From: Flavobacterium sp. M31R6
GTDB taxonomy: Bacteria > Bacteroidota > Bacteroidia > Flavobacteriales > Flavobacteriaceae
NCBI RefSeq assembly: GCF_013284035.1
Contig: NZ_CP054141.1
Coordinates: forward strand, 3,410,001-3,474,000
Length of the DNA stretch: 64,000 nt
Reading direction: 5' to 3'
Made by a program: the position numbers and the translations under genes. Each line of letters begins with the position of its first letter. Positions within the stretch are counted from its first letter, which is position 1. The notes below the pieces were generated by a model. It did not search any database and had not been told where the DNA came from. It saw only the letters and a list, made by a program, of their open reading frames with translations. Of the stretch, positions 30,221 to 39,056 are shown piece by piece.

Positions 30221-30425
30221 AAAATCCTGCCACCAACAGCAAATTTTCGTTGCGTGTGCAACGCGAATAATAAAACTCGTATGAGTTAGAAATTTTAAAA
30301 AAGATAATTATACTTTAAATCATAACATTTATTGCTAATTAAGGTAAAACAAGTTTGTTTACCCTTATTTAACTGCTCTTAATATAAAAGACACCGTAAT
30401 AATCTAGAAAATTACACTAAAATTT

Positions 30426-31700
30426 ATGGAGGATAAAATTCCAAGTTGGTTGAAGGCAATGCAAAATGGGTCATTAGGAGAAGCTAGATCAAAAGCCTTT
30501 TTGATGGATCGATTTTGGATATTAGAACGCTCTGTTGATATTGATGGTGCCGATTTAATTATTCAAAGACGTATAACAAGCCAGAATTTATTGGACAGAA
30601 ATCCTCCAAAATTAGGTTTTGTTCAAGTAAAATTTTTTGAATCAGAGAAAACTACACATTATATTCCTAAAGATTATATAACAGATGACAATGGTAAATT
30701 AAGAAATGAGTTTTTTCTTTTATGTCATTCTGGATTTGAAGAAAACTCACAAACTTTCTTTTTGACATCGGAAATGATAAATTCAGATTTCGACATTGTT
30801 AAAAAATCAGGGATTAATAAATTTAGAATTAGTGGTGCTAAAATATTACGAAACAAGAAATTTTTAGTCCAATCGAAAACTAATACCTTAAGCAGGATTG
30901 AAAGACAAATTGCCTTGTCAAATTTTATCCGAAACCGAGAATTTATTTCTTGGAAATTACCAAACTTAATTTCTAATTCTGATGCAATTCTTCCTGATTT
31001 TAATGAACCTATTGAAAATTCTTGGGGTCATATACCAAATGAATTTCAAAAAATTAAAGATAATGCTTTAAAGGCAATGAATAAAATTGAAACCTTATAT
31101 TTGGATTTAAAATCAATTGCTGAAGAAATTGACCCTTTGGAAGCATTTACTAAAATTGAGATTTTAAATTCAGAGTTAAGTGATCAAACATATGGACACT
31201 GGGGACGTGAGATAATGGAAAGTTTATATGATAAAGACTTTTATTATACGAGCAAGACGCACTTGGATAAAGTCGAACTTCTTCGAAGTGACGGATTATT
31301 AGATATATTCATTAATCTCAAAGGGGTAATTAGAAAAAATGTTTCAGATTTTTTATGTGATAATTTACCAATTGATTCTAATACTATTCACTCATTGCAA
31401 ATTGAGTTCTCTTTAGAGGATTTTAAGATAATATCCATGAAGCACAATCTAGTAAAAGCAAGTGAATATTTTAATGTTCCAGAAACTTTGGATCGATTTG
31501 GACATATAGAAGTACCTTCATCTAATTATAGAGGATTTAAAGAGATTTCTAACTCCGGTTTTGAGTATTATTGGTTGGCAGGTCGCATATACATTGATGA
31601 AAAATTTAAAGATAAATTAGCTGATTTTTATCGTGAAAGCGATTTCTGGGTTTATAATGACTGCATAGAAAAGATGTATGAATTGAAATATTGTAATTAA
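30426..31700 (+). CDS. DUF4365-like PD-(D/E)XK nuclease-fold protein
   Basis: This 424-residue soluble protein has, in its first 70 residues, the order GSLGE (Glu19), DIDGADLI (Asp40 and Asp43) and FVQVK (Gln67-Val-Lys69). This is the layout of the restriction-endonuclease-like core seen in DUF4365 and Mrr-type proteins. Residues ~150-424 are helical with no named domain and could recognise DNA or a partner. A GC-poor 205-bp gap with a small inverted repeat (GTTGC/GCAAC) separates it from the HEPN-like gene. Together they may form a defence module. The active site looks complete, but the metal-binding pattern is inferred, not aligned. Confidence 0.65.
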   Translation: MEDKIPSWLKAMQNGSLGEARSKAFLMDRFWILERSVDIDGADLIIQRRITSQNLLDRNPPKLGFVQVKFFESEKTTHYIPKDYITDDNGKLRNEFFLLCHSGFEENSQTFFLTSEMINSDFDIVKKSGINKFRISGAKILRNKKFLVQSKTNTLSRIERQIALSNFIRNREFISWKLPNLISNSDAILPDFNEPIENSWGHIPNEFQKIKDNALKAMNKIETLYLDLKSIAEEIDPLEAFTKIEILNSELSDQTYGHWGREIMESLYDKDFYYTSKTHLDKVELLRSDGLLDIFINLKGVIRKNVSDFLCDNLPIDSNTIHSLQIEFSLEDFKIISMKHNLVKASEYFNVPETLDRFGHIEVPSSNYRGFKEISNSGFEYYWLAGRIYIDEKFKDKLADFYRESDFWVYNDCIEKMYELKYCN

Positions 31701-31754
31701 TTGCGTCACACAATAAACAATGAAACCTGTTTCGAGTGAAATCGCTAATAATTA

Positions 31755-32018
31755 CTATTTATGTGACTTGATCTCTCTTATCATTCGTTCAATTTCTGCC
31801 TGCTGCTGTTTCATTTTTTCATCATATGCCTTTTGTCTTCTTTCGGACTTGACTTCAAGCTGATACAGTTCTTTGTCTATCTCAAGACGTTTTTTTTCTA
31901 CAATTAATATCTCATATCGATTATAAACTAAGAGAGATAATAAAAATATAATAATGCAGAAATAAAAACGATATTCCTGTAGTATGTATTTTAACGTTTC
32001 AATTGTTCTTGATAACAT
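31755..32018 (-). CDS. Small membrane-anchored coiled-coil protein
   Basis: This 87-residue protein has one hydrophobic segment at about residues 17-34 (FYFCIIIFLLSLLVYN), then a strongly charged Glu/Lys/Gln helix that is probably a coiled coil (ERRQKAYDEKMKQQQAEIER). I do not recognise the family. It lies at the left edge of the metal island, convergent with the nuclease-like gene and 73 bp downstream of the truncated phosphoesterase. Function unknown; composition supports real coding. Confidence 0.55.
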   Translation of the reverse strand: MLSRTIETLKYILQEYRFYFCIIIFLLSLLVYNRYEILIVEKKRLEIDKELYQLEVKSERRQKAYDEKMKQQQAEIERMIREIKSHK

Positions 32019-32091
32019 ATTATACTATTTTAAAAATGTTCTTTTGAAAAAACTCCTATCAAGGTAAATATACTACAAATTACAAAAAATG

Positions 32092-32352
32092 TTATTCCTT
32101 TTTAACTTCTATTTTAAGATAAGCACATCCGCAATCATTACTTGTTCTTCCAATACCGAAATCGTAGTTTCCTGCAATGGTAGGAATACCTCTTTTTCTT
32201 ATCTCATTGATAACTTCGTTTGGCCAGATATTGTATCCGACCAAATCTCCTAAACAATAAACCGCATCTGGTTTTGTTATTTCTATATCTTTAAAAAAAG
32301 CTTCCAAAGCAGGAAGGTTTGCGTGGATATCACTAAACAAAGCTATTCTCAT
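32092..32352 (-). CDS. Truncated calcineurin-like metallophosphoesterase
   Basis: These 86 residues contain the first three metal-binding blocks of the YfcE/MJ0936-type phosphoesterase fold: SDIHAN (DxH), GDLVGY (GD) and GNYD (GNxD). The protein then stops after NDCGCAY and a short Lys-rich tail. Full-length relatives are about 240-250 residues and supply two further His ligands from the missing half, so this copy is probably inactive. It lies 43 bp after the ACR3 gene; phosphoesterases of this kind are common in Bacteroidota ars clusters. A deletion that joined it to unrelated sequence is the likely cause. Confidence 0.7.
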   Translation of the reverse strand: MRIALFSDIHANLPALEAFFKDIEITKPDAVYCLGDLVGYNIWPNEVINEIRKRGIPTIAGNYDFGIGRTSNDCGCAYLKIEVKKE

Positions 32353-32395
32353 AATTTATTTGTTTTTAAATTATTTATTCACTTTAAAAAAAAAA

Positions 32396-33466
32396 TTATG
32401 CTTTTACAGTATAGTATTTCCTTCTAAACCAAAAAGCAACATTTACTAATGCAATAAGTGCAGGCACTTCAACTAATGGTCCAATTACACCAGCAAAGGC
32501 TTGACCGCTATTAATTCCAAAAACTCCGATTGCAACTGCAATGGCCAATTCGAAATTATTTCCAGTAGCTGTAAAAGCAATGGCTGTAGATTTTGAATAA
32601 TCTGCACCGAAATATTTCCCGATGAAAAAACTAATGACAAACATTATTACAAAATAGATAACTAATGGAATGGCTATTCGCACTACATCCATAGGTATTT
32701 GTATAATCAATTCTCCTTTGAGGCTAAACATTAAAATAATGGTAAACAACAATGATATTAATGTTATTGGCGAAATAAAAGGAACATATTTGGTCTCAAA
32801 CCATTCTGCGCCTTTAAGGGCAATCAAAGCATAACGACTTATGATTCCGAGTGCAAAAGGGATTCCCAAATAGATACCCACGCTTTCGGCAATTTGTCCG
32901 ATGCTGATGTTGACTTCAAAACCAGTATATCCAAAATAAGGAGGCAAAATTGTAATGAAAACATAGGCATAAATACTGTAAAGCAATACCTGAAAAATAC
33001 TGTTCAAGGCAATCAAACCTGCTGCATATTCTCTATTTCCGTCGGCTAAATCATTCCAAACGACAACCATCGCGATACAGCGTGCCAAACCAATAAGGAT
33101 AACACCAATCATATATTCCGGATAACCGTTAAGAAACAATAATGCCAAAGAGAACATTAATATTGGACCAACAATCCAATTTAGAAATAATGAAGCCCCT
33201 AACACTTTTGTGTTTTTGAATACTTCTCCCATTTGCTCATATTTTACCTTTGCTAATGGAGGATACATCATCAAGATTAATCCGATGGCCAATGGAATAT
33301 TAGTTGTTCCACTTGAAAAGGAGTTGATAAAACCGCTACTTGATGGAATTAAATAACCTATTGAAACTCCAATTGCCATTGCCAAGAATATCCAAAGCGT
33401 AAGATAACTATCTAAAAAACTTAATTTTTTTCGCCCCACAACCGGAGCACAATTATTTGCTGACAT
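32396..33466 (-). CDS. arsB: ACR3 family arsenite efflux transporter
   Basis: This 356-residue inner-membrane protein with about ten hydrophobic segments matches the ACR3 family. It has [18 protein letters not shown], whose Cys corresponds to the essential arsenite-binding cysteine, and the conserved [13 protein letters not shown] segment. ACR3 exports arsenite or antimonite using the proton gradient. It is preceded on the same strand by arsC (5-bp gap), a DUF6428 gene and arsR, forming a complete ars operon. Length and frame are normal. Confidence 0.93.
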   Translation of the reverse strand: MSANNCAPVVGRKKLSFLDSYLTLWIFLAMAIGVSIGYLIPSSSGFINSFSSGTTNIPLAIGLILMMYPPLAKVKYEQMGEVFKNTKVLGASLFLNWIVGPILMFSLALLFLNGYPEYMIGVILIGLARCIAMVVVWNDLADGNREYAAGLIALNSIFQVLLYSIYAYVFITILPPYFGYTGFEVNISIGQIAESVGIYLGIPFALGIISRYALIALKGAEWFETKYVPFISPITLISLLFTIILMFSLKGELIIQIPMDVVRIAIPLVIYFVIMFVISFFIGKYFGADYSKSTAIAFTATGNNFELAIAVAIGVFGINSGQAFAGVIGPLVEVPALIALVNVAFWFRRKYYTVKA

Positions 33467-33471
33467 ACTTA

Positions 33472-34101
33472 TTATTTAATTTGTGAAAAAACGTAAAACA
33501 TTTCGGTTGCTATCTGCAAACTTCTCTCTTCGTATTTTTCTTCTTGCTGAGGTGTATTGTCAAATGCTTTTGGATCTTCAAAAGTGATTGGAATACGCTT
33601 TTCAGCTCCGGCGATAAAAGGACAACCTCCATCGGCTTGTGAACAGGTCATAATGGCAACAAATTCATCTTGCGGATTAAAATCGTCATCATAAGTTTTA
33701 GAAAAGCCAATAATCGGATGCTCATTCTTAGCATATTTTATAGTATATATTGGATTGCTTCCTTCTGCAATAGTTTTTATTTCAAAACCTTGCTTGGTAA
33801 GTGTTTTAGACACCATAGGAAACATAGCTGTCGCTTCTGTACCGCCAGAATAACAAAATACATTTTTTATATCATAATATGCAGCAGCTGTTTGTGCCCA
33901 GACTTGAGACAAATGGCTTCTTCTTGAATTGTGAGTACAAATTAAGTTTAGTCTTATTTCTTGTTGATTAGTCGCTTTACCTTGTATATAATCTACAAGT
34001 GGCTGTAAAATAATTTTACGTTCTGCAGTAATGCTTTCAAAATTAAAAGTATTGATCACAGCTGCAATCTCAGTAAAAACGTTTGTTTTGGTTAAGGTCA
34101 T
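33472..34101 (-). CDS. arsC: Arsenate reductase (low-molecular-weight PTPase-like)
   Basis: This 209-residue cytoplasmic enzyme reduces arsenate to arsenite for export by ACR3. The phosphatase-type loop is C55-THNSR-R61 (CX5R), and a later pair, C153 and C160 in CSQADGGC, provides the disulfide cascade of thioredoxin-linked ArsC. The N-terminal ~50 residues are an extension found in flavobacterial forms. It sits between DUF6428 and arsB with short gaps. The loop reads CTHNSRRS rather than the usual CTGNSCRS, which is normal for this branch as far as I recall. Confidence 0.88.
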   Translation of the reverse strand: MTLTKTNVFTEIAAVINTFNFESITAERKIILQPLVDYIQGKATNQQEIRLNLICTHNSRRSHLSQVWAQTAAAYYDIKNVFCYSGGTEATAMFPMVSKTLTKQGFEIKTIAEGSNPIYTIKYAKNEHPIIGFSKTYDDDFNPQDEFVAIMTCSQADGGCPFIAGAEKRIPITFEDPKAFDNTPQQEEKYEERSLQIATEMFYVFSQIK

Positions 34102-34128
34102 TATTATATCAATTTTTATAGTTTAACA

Positions 34129-34599
34129 TTAGCAACAGCTTCCACCGGGAGTACAACAACTAGCTTCATTATTCATATCGGATAATCTCACTTTTGGCTT
34201 CTCTGATGGAATGCCACATTGGTCTTGAGCCAAACAAGCCGTTTTCTTGTCTAATAAAACAAAATCATTTCCGTTGAAATCCAAATCGTATTTACCGATG
34301 GTTTGTGCCTGATATTCCACTTCGATTTCAAAATCTTCTATTCCCAGCACTTTCTCCGATAACTCGATGATATTGAGTAATTTTTGAGGTTTCAATCGAT
34401 GTTCAAAATCGTTGGCATCCCATAATTGGAAGTTGACCACAGTTTCTTTTCGAACTGTTCCTCCGCAATCAATAAAGTTTTTGGTAATTAAACCCACTTC
34501 GGTTACATGAAAATGTTCCGGTACTGAAGTTCCGTCAGCCAAGATGAAGTTTACAGCTTCAACCGATTTCAAGATGTTTTTTACTTGTGATAGTTTCAT
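34129..34599 (-). CDS. DUF6428 family protein of ars operon
   Basis: This 156-residue soluble protein matches DUF6428, a small family found in Bacteroidota ars operons. The C-terminus carries a cysteine cluster, CCTPGGSCC, well suited to bind arsenite or another soft metal, preceded by ACLAQDQCG. It lies between arsR (19-bp gap) and arsC (27-bp gap). It may act as an arsenite chaperone that passes the metalloid to ACR3; this is inference from the Cys cluster and position. Confidence 0.8.
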   Translation of the reverse strand: MKLSQVKNILKSVEAVNFILADGTSVPEHFHVTEVGLITKNFIDCGGTVRKETVVNFQLWDANDFEHRLKPQKLLNIIELSEKVLGIEDFEIEVEYQAQTIGKYDLDFNGNDFVLLDKKTACLAQDQCGIPSEKPKVRLSDMNNEASCCTPGGSCC

Positions 34600-34618
34600 A
34601 ATATTTTAATTTAAAAAT

Positions 34619-34951
34619 TTAACAACAGTCGTTTTTCTTTTTATCCAAATGTTTTGTGATGTCTTGGAAAAAACCTTTTATTTGTTCAAAACCCGGTTCG
34701 TTGATACAATAGCAAATTGAATTTCCTTCAAAGTTTCCCTTGATTATCCCAGCATTTTTTAGCTCTTTTAAGTGTTGCGAAACCGTAGGTTGTGCCAGTG
34801 GCAACTCATTTACAATATCTCCACAGATACAAGAGTCCACTTTGAGTAAATATTCAATAATAGCGATACGCGCAGGATGTCCTAATGCTTTGGCTAAAAT
34901 GGCCAACTCATTTTGTTTATCTGTAAAGCTGTCTGTTTTTGTTGCTCCCAT
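34619..34951 (-). CDS. arsR: ArsR family arsenite-responsive repressor
   Basis: The ATG at 34951 (MGATKTDSF) gives 110 residues; a TTG seven codons upstream is less likely. It is a winged-helix ArsR protein with the metal-sensing motif DSCICGDIV at the start of the DNA-recognition region and the helix-turn-helix [15 protein letters not shown]-terminal DCC may add thiols. It is first in the ars operon and should repress it until arsenite binds. Confidence 0.9.
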   Translation of the reverse strand: MGATKTDSFTDKQNELAILAKALGHPARIAIIEYLLKVDSCICGDIVNELPLAQPTVSQHLKELKNAGIIKGNFEGNSICYCINEPGFEQIKGFFQDITKHLDKKKNDCC

Positions 34952-35346
34952 AGTATTATATTTATATTGCAATATTACGATATATTTTTTTTTAATAAAA
35001 AAATGAATACCGTTTTATTTAATAAGTTATTTTTTGATTTCCATTTTATCTTTACATATAAAACTAAAAACAGCATCAAAAATGTTTTTGATGCTGTTTA
35101 ATTTATTTAAATTTATCTAATAATCTGTATCGATTATTTAGGACTAGTCATTTCATCCAATTTTACATTTTATTGTTTCGGTTATCGTAAATATCCAGAA
35201 TTCGCAATTTAGGTTTCCAATAAAATGGATGTGTCATACCTACAAATATTTTTTGTTCAGCAATATAGCTCGATAGAAACTCTAAACTGCATCTTTTGAA
35301 ATCATTTGGAAATGATTTATTTTTATATCATATTTATTCTTAGTTT
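34952..35346. other. Non-coding gap with a perfect hairpin
   Basis: This ~395-bp gap separates arsR from the end of copA. AAACAGCATCAAAAA and TTTTTGATGCTGTTT form a perfect 15-bp stem with a 2-base loop at 35068-35099. It probably terminates the minus-strand copA transcript from upstream, although it lies ~250 bp beyond the stop. A possible gene remnant is listed separately. The rest is AT-rich and should hold the arsR promoter. Confidence 0.7.
35163..35327 (-). pseudogene. Possible gene remnant between copA and arsR
   Basis: One minus-strand frame is open for about 54 codons and reads like protein (FLSSYIAEQKIFVG, then THPFYWKPKLRILDIY, ending DNRNNKM and a stop). No good start codon precedes it, and an in-frame TGA lies just upstream. 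I do not recognise the family. It may be the C-terminal end of a gene lost when the ars and copper modules were joined, or chance. Confidence 0.25.
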
Positions 35347-37884
35347 TTATAATTTTAAACTTCGTAAACGCAACGCATTTACAATAACTGATACAGAACT
35401 AAAACTCATTGCTAAAGCTGCAATCATTGGCGATAATAAAACTCCAAAAAATGGATACAAAACTCCCGCTGCAATTGGAACTCCTAAAACATTATAGAAG
35501 AAAGCAAAAAACAAGTTTTGTTTGATGTTTCGCATTACAGCGTGGCTCAAATTCTTGGCTTTTACAATGCCTTGCAAATCGCCTTTAACTAATGTTATTT
35601 TAGCAGATTCTATAGCTACATCAGTTCCGGTTCCCATAGCGATTCCAATGTCGGCTTGTGCTAGTGCGGGTGCATCATTTATACCATCGCCTGCCATTGC
35701 AACAATTTTCCCTTCGGATTGTAAACGTTTTATTTCGTTTAATTTGTCTTCGGGTAAACAACTTGCTTTGTAGGATGATAAGTTTAATTCATCGGCAACT
35801 GCTTTGGCTGTGTTTACATTGTCGCCTGTAAGCATAATGACTTCAACTCCTTGACGCATTAATTCTTTTATAGCTTCTTTACTGGATATTTTAATTGCAT
35901 CGGTAATTGATACAAAACCAACCGCAATGCTATCAACAGCAATATAGGAAACAGTTTTTCCTAGTTTCTGTTCGGCAGTGATTTTGTTTTCTAAATCATC
36001 AGAAACAGTAACTTTGACCTGTTCCATTAATTTTTTATTGCCTAATGCTACTTTTTTATTGGTAACCGTTCCTATAACTCCTTTTCCTGCAACGGCTTCA
36101 AAATCTTTCACTTCTATCAATGAAATATTTTTTGTTTTTGCATAATTTACAACCGCTTGGGCTAATGGATGTTCGCTGTATTGATTTAAAGAAGCAATGC
36201 TTTCTAGCAAATCATTCTCATTATTGTTTGAAGCAAAAATCTTTTCTACCGATGGTTTCCCTTCTGTTATTGTACCTGTTTTATCGGTAATTAACACATT
36301 AACTTTATTCATGTTTTCTAAAGCTTCAGCATTTTTTATAAGTACACCAGATTGCGCACCTTTACCAACGCCAACCATTACCGACATTGGCGTAGCTAAT
36401 CCTAATGCACAAGGACAAGCGATAATTAAAACAGCAATAGCATTTACAAAACCATAAACCAAGGCAGGTTCTGGGCCAAATTTGGCCCAAACAAAGAATG
36501 TTATTACCGAAATAATGACTACAATTGGGACAAAATATTTAGCAATACTGTCGGCTAATTTTTGAATTGGTGCTCTTGAACGACTAGCATCATTTACCAT
36601 CTGCACTATTTGGGAAAGCAAAGTTTCTGAACCTACTTTTTCGGCAATCATTACAAAGGACTTGTTACCGTTTATGGTTCCGGCAATAACATTATCGTCT
36701 TTCTTTTTGTCAACGGGTATTGGTTCTCCTGTAATCATCGCTTCATCAATACTACTTTCGCCATCGGTAATTTTTCCGTCAACTGGAATTTTATCTCCAG
36801 GTTTTACTCTCAGTAAATCACCTTTTTTGATATCATGAATAGAAATTACTTTGTCACCTCCATCTGCTACTAAAGTAGCCTCAGTTGGTGCCAATTTAAG
36901 CAATGCTTTAATAGCTCCGCTGGTTTGGCTGTGTGCTCTGGCTTCGAGTAGTTGCCCCAATAAAACTAAAGTCAGAATAACTGTTGTAGCCTCGAAGTAC
37001 AGTAATACTGCCCCATGTTCTGTTTTAAATTCACTAGGAAAAATGTCTGGGAAAAACATGCCGACCAAACTAAATAAAAAAGCCACTCCTGTACCAATTC
37101 CGATAAGGGTGAACATATTTAAATTCCATGTAATTATTGATTTCCAAGCGCGAACAAAAAATATCCAACAGGCATAAAAAACAACTGGAAGTGATAAAAT
37201 AAGCTGTACCCAATTCCACTTAGTGGCATCCATTAGTTGAAGCAAAGGATTATTATGTGCCATTTCTATCATAGCAATAGCGAAAATAGGAACTGTAAAT
37301 ACGACCGCTATTTTCATTTTCTTTACCAAATCTTTATACGTCTTTTGGTCTTCGCTTTCGCTTGGTTCCATTGGTACTAAATCCATCCCGCAAATAGGAC
37401 ATGAACCTGGAGTTTCACTAATTACTTCAGGATGCATCGGACAAGTATATAAGGCTTTATTAACTGTTAAATCGGGTGCTTTTACTAAATCCATTCCACA
37501 CACAGGGCAGTCACCCGCTTTGTCATATAGTTTTTCGCCTTCACAATGCATTGGACAGTAGTATTTTCCCTGAGCATTGCTTGGTATAACAGTTTCTTTT
37601 TTATGCTCATGAGAATGCGTAGAGCAGCAGGATTTTGTTGTAGTTTCATTAGCTGGTGCCTGTACTAGGATCTTGCCATTATTCATTTCTATGGTGTATT
37701 TCCCAACTGCTGTCAATGCTTCTTGTAACTGTGTTGTTGGTATATGTTTTTCCATAGTTATAGTTGCGATGGGTGGATTTAATGCAACTTTTGCCTCAAC
37801 TCCTTCAATAGTATTCAATGCTTTTTCGACTTTAGAGCGACAACCATCGCAAGTCATACCGGTAATGCTGTAAGTATGTATCAT
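35347..37884 (-). CDS. copA: Copper-translocating P1B-type ATPase
   Basis: This 845-residue inner-membrane pump exports Cu(I). In order it has an N-terminal HMA domain (GMTCDGC), two heavy-metal-binding CxxC domains (CPMHCEGEKLYDKAGDCPVCGMDL and CPMHPEVISETPGSCPICGMDL in outline), the P1B transmembrane core with CPCALGLATP, the phosphorylation site DKTGTITEG, and the hinge GDGINDAPALAQADIGIAMG. CPC and the GMTCxxC domain indicate copper or silver. Upstream on the same strand are an interrupted HMA-AraC gene and a metal-binding lipoprotein. All catalytic blocks are present, so it is probably functional. Confidence 0.94.
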   Translation of the reverse strand: MIHTYSITGMTCDGCRSKVEKALNTIEGVEAKVALNPPIATITMEKHIPTTQLQEALTAVGKYTIEMNNGKILVQAPANETTTKSCCSTHSHEHKKETVIPSNAQGKYYCPMHCEGEKLYDKAGDCPVCGMDLVKAPDLTVNKALYTCPMHPEVISETPGSCPICGMDLVPMEPSESEDQKTYKDLVKKMKIAVVFTVPIFAIAMIEMAHNNPLLQLMDATKWNWVQLILSLPVVFYACWIFFVRAWKSIITWNLNMFTLIGIGTGVAFLFSLVGMFFPDIFPSEFKTEHGAVLLYFEATTVILTLVLLGQLLEARAHSQTSGAIKALLKLAPTEATLVADGGDKVISIHDIKKGDLLRVKPGDKIPVDGKITDGESSIDEAMITGEPIPVDKKKDDNVIAGTINGNKSFVMIAEKVGSETLLSQIVQMVNDASRSRAPIQKLADSIAKYFVPIVVIISVITFFVWAKFGPEPALVYGFVNAIAVLIIACPCALGLATPMSVMVGVGKGAQSGVLIKNAEALENMNKVNVLITDKTGTITEGKPSVEKIFASNNNENDLLESIASLNQYSEHPLAQAVVNYAKTKNISLIEVKDFEAVAGKGVIGTVTNKKVALGNKKLMEQVKVTVSDDLENKITAEQKLGKTVSYIAVDSIAVGFVSITDAIKISSKEAIKELMRQGVEVIMLTGDNVNTAKAVADELNLSSYKASCLPEDKLNEIKRLQSEGKIVAMAGDGINDAPALAQADIGIAMGTGTDVAIESAKITLVKGDLQGIVKAKNLSHAVMRNIKQNLFFAFFYNVLGVPIAAGVLYPFFGVLLSPMIAALAMSFSSVSVIVNALRLRSLKL

Positions 37885-37962
37885 CTTCTATATTATTTTA
37901 ATACAAATTTCTATCATAATTGTTTTTTGCATTTGCACAATTTTGGGTATGATATGCAAGAT

Positions 37963-38523
37963 TTACAAATCTTCTATTTGCTTTCTTTTAATGGTTTTTA
38001 TGTTCTTGAAGTAAGTTGGCGAAAAGCCAGTTACTTTTTTGAATTGATTACTCAAATGCGAAACAGTACTATAATTTAAAGAGTAGGCAATTTGGCTTAA
38101 AGATAATTCATCATAAATAATCAATTCTTTTACTTTCTCAATTTTCTGATTGATGAAATACTTCTCAATAGTAGTATTTTCAACTTCCAAAAACAGATTA
38201 CTCAAGGTGTTATAGTCTTGATGGAGTTCTTGTGAAATATAACTGGATAAGTTACTTTTCAAATCATTGTTTTTATTTTGAACCAAATCAATAATCTATG
38301 TTTTAATCTTATCGATTGTTTTACTTTTCTTATTGTCAATTAAATCAAAGCCAATTGCACGAAGTTTTTTTAACAATTCGCTTTTTTGATTTTCGTTAAT
38401 GTCACTTTTCAATTCAACTTCCCCTAACTCAACTGAAAAAGGATTAATTCCCATACTTTCAAATACAGACTTTACTACCATTTTACAACGGCCGCATACC
38501 ATATTTTTGATATAAAGTTTCAT
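37963..38523 (-). pseudogene. HMA-AraC copper regulator interrupted by an amber stop
   Basis: Two pieces in the same reading frame together form one known architecture: an N-terminal HMA-like domain (NMVCGRCKMVV, 38296-38523) and a C-terminal AraC helix-turn-helix (SLSQIAYSLNYSTVSHLSNQFKK). They are separated by a single in-frame TAG at 38296-38298, where relatives would have a sense codon, so a TTG-to-TAG change is a likely cause. The C-terminal piece has only a TTG as a possible new start, at 38286. Intact relatives are about 185-190 residues, which is what readthrough would give. It lies directly before copA, so loss may alter copper control. Readthrough or restart cannot be excluded. Confidence 0.8.
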
Positions 38524-38604
38524 AGTAAACAGGTTTAATTAATATAAACTAACCCTGCTAAGTTCATAACAAGGTTAATTATAGTTTCTTCCCCAAATTA
38601 GGTG

Positions 38605-38895
38605 TTATTTGTTTTCTTCTTTTTTCTCAGGAACAAGTTCTGTTAATTTCATCCCACATTTTGAACATTTGTCATTCAGTTTTCCTTGCACTTCCGGGTG
38701 CATTGGGCATGCATACATTTTTTCATGATTTTTCATTGTACTGTTTTTGTCGTTTATCGTTATACTGTCATTATCCATCATTGTACTATCGTTGCTCATC
38801 ATATTAGAATGATCCGTTGAAGCTTCTTTGTTTTTTTGGTTACAGGAAACCAATACAAATACCATTACTATGGCTGAAAAGATTATTTTTTTCAT
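38605..38895 (-). CDS. Lipoprotein with one heavy-metal-binding domain
   Basis: This 96-residue precursor has a lipoprotein signal (FVLVSC lipobox), a Met/Asn/Asp-rich linker with repeated NDS and TMM segments, and one CxxC heavy-metal-binding domain (ACPMHPEVQ...CSKCGMKL). It is probably held in the outer or inner membrane facing the periplasm and could bind Cu(I) through its Met and Cys residues. It is placed between the copper regulator remnant and the Cus-type adaptors. A metallochaperone role is inferred. Confidence 0.8.
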   Translation of the reverse strand: MKKIIFSAIVMVFVLVSCNQKNKEASTDHSNMMSNDSTMMDNDSITINDKNSTMKNHEKMYACPMHPEVQGKLNDKCSKCGMKLTELVPEKKEENK

Positions 38896-39056
38896 TTTAT
38901 CGGATTTTAATTTACAGATTACTTTCTGTTATATAAATATATAGTTTACTGTTTTGTAAATTGTTATACTATTATTTTTTTGATTTATGTAATTCTCCCC
39001 AACCATTTTACTCTTTTTTAAGAGCTTGATTATTTTCGATGCCCAATGAGTATTTT

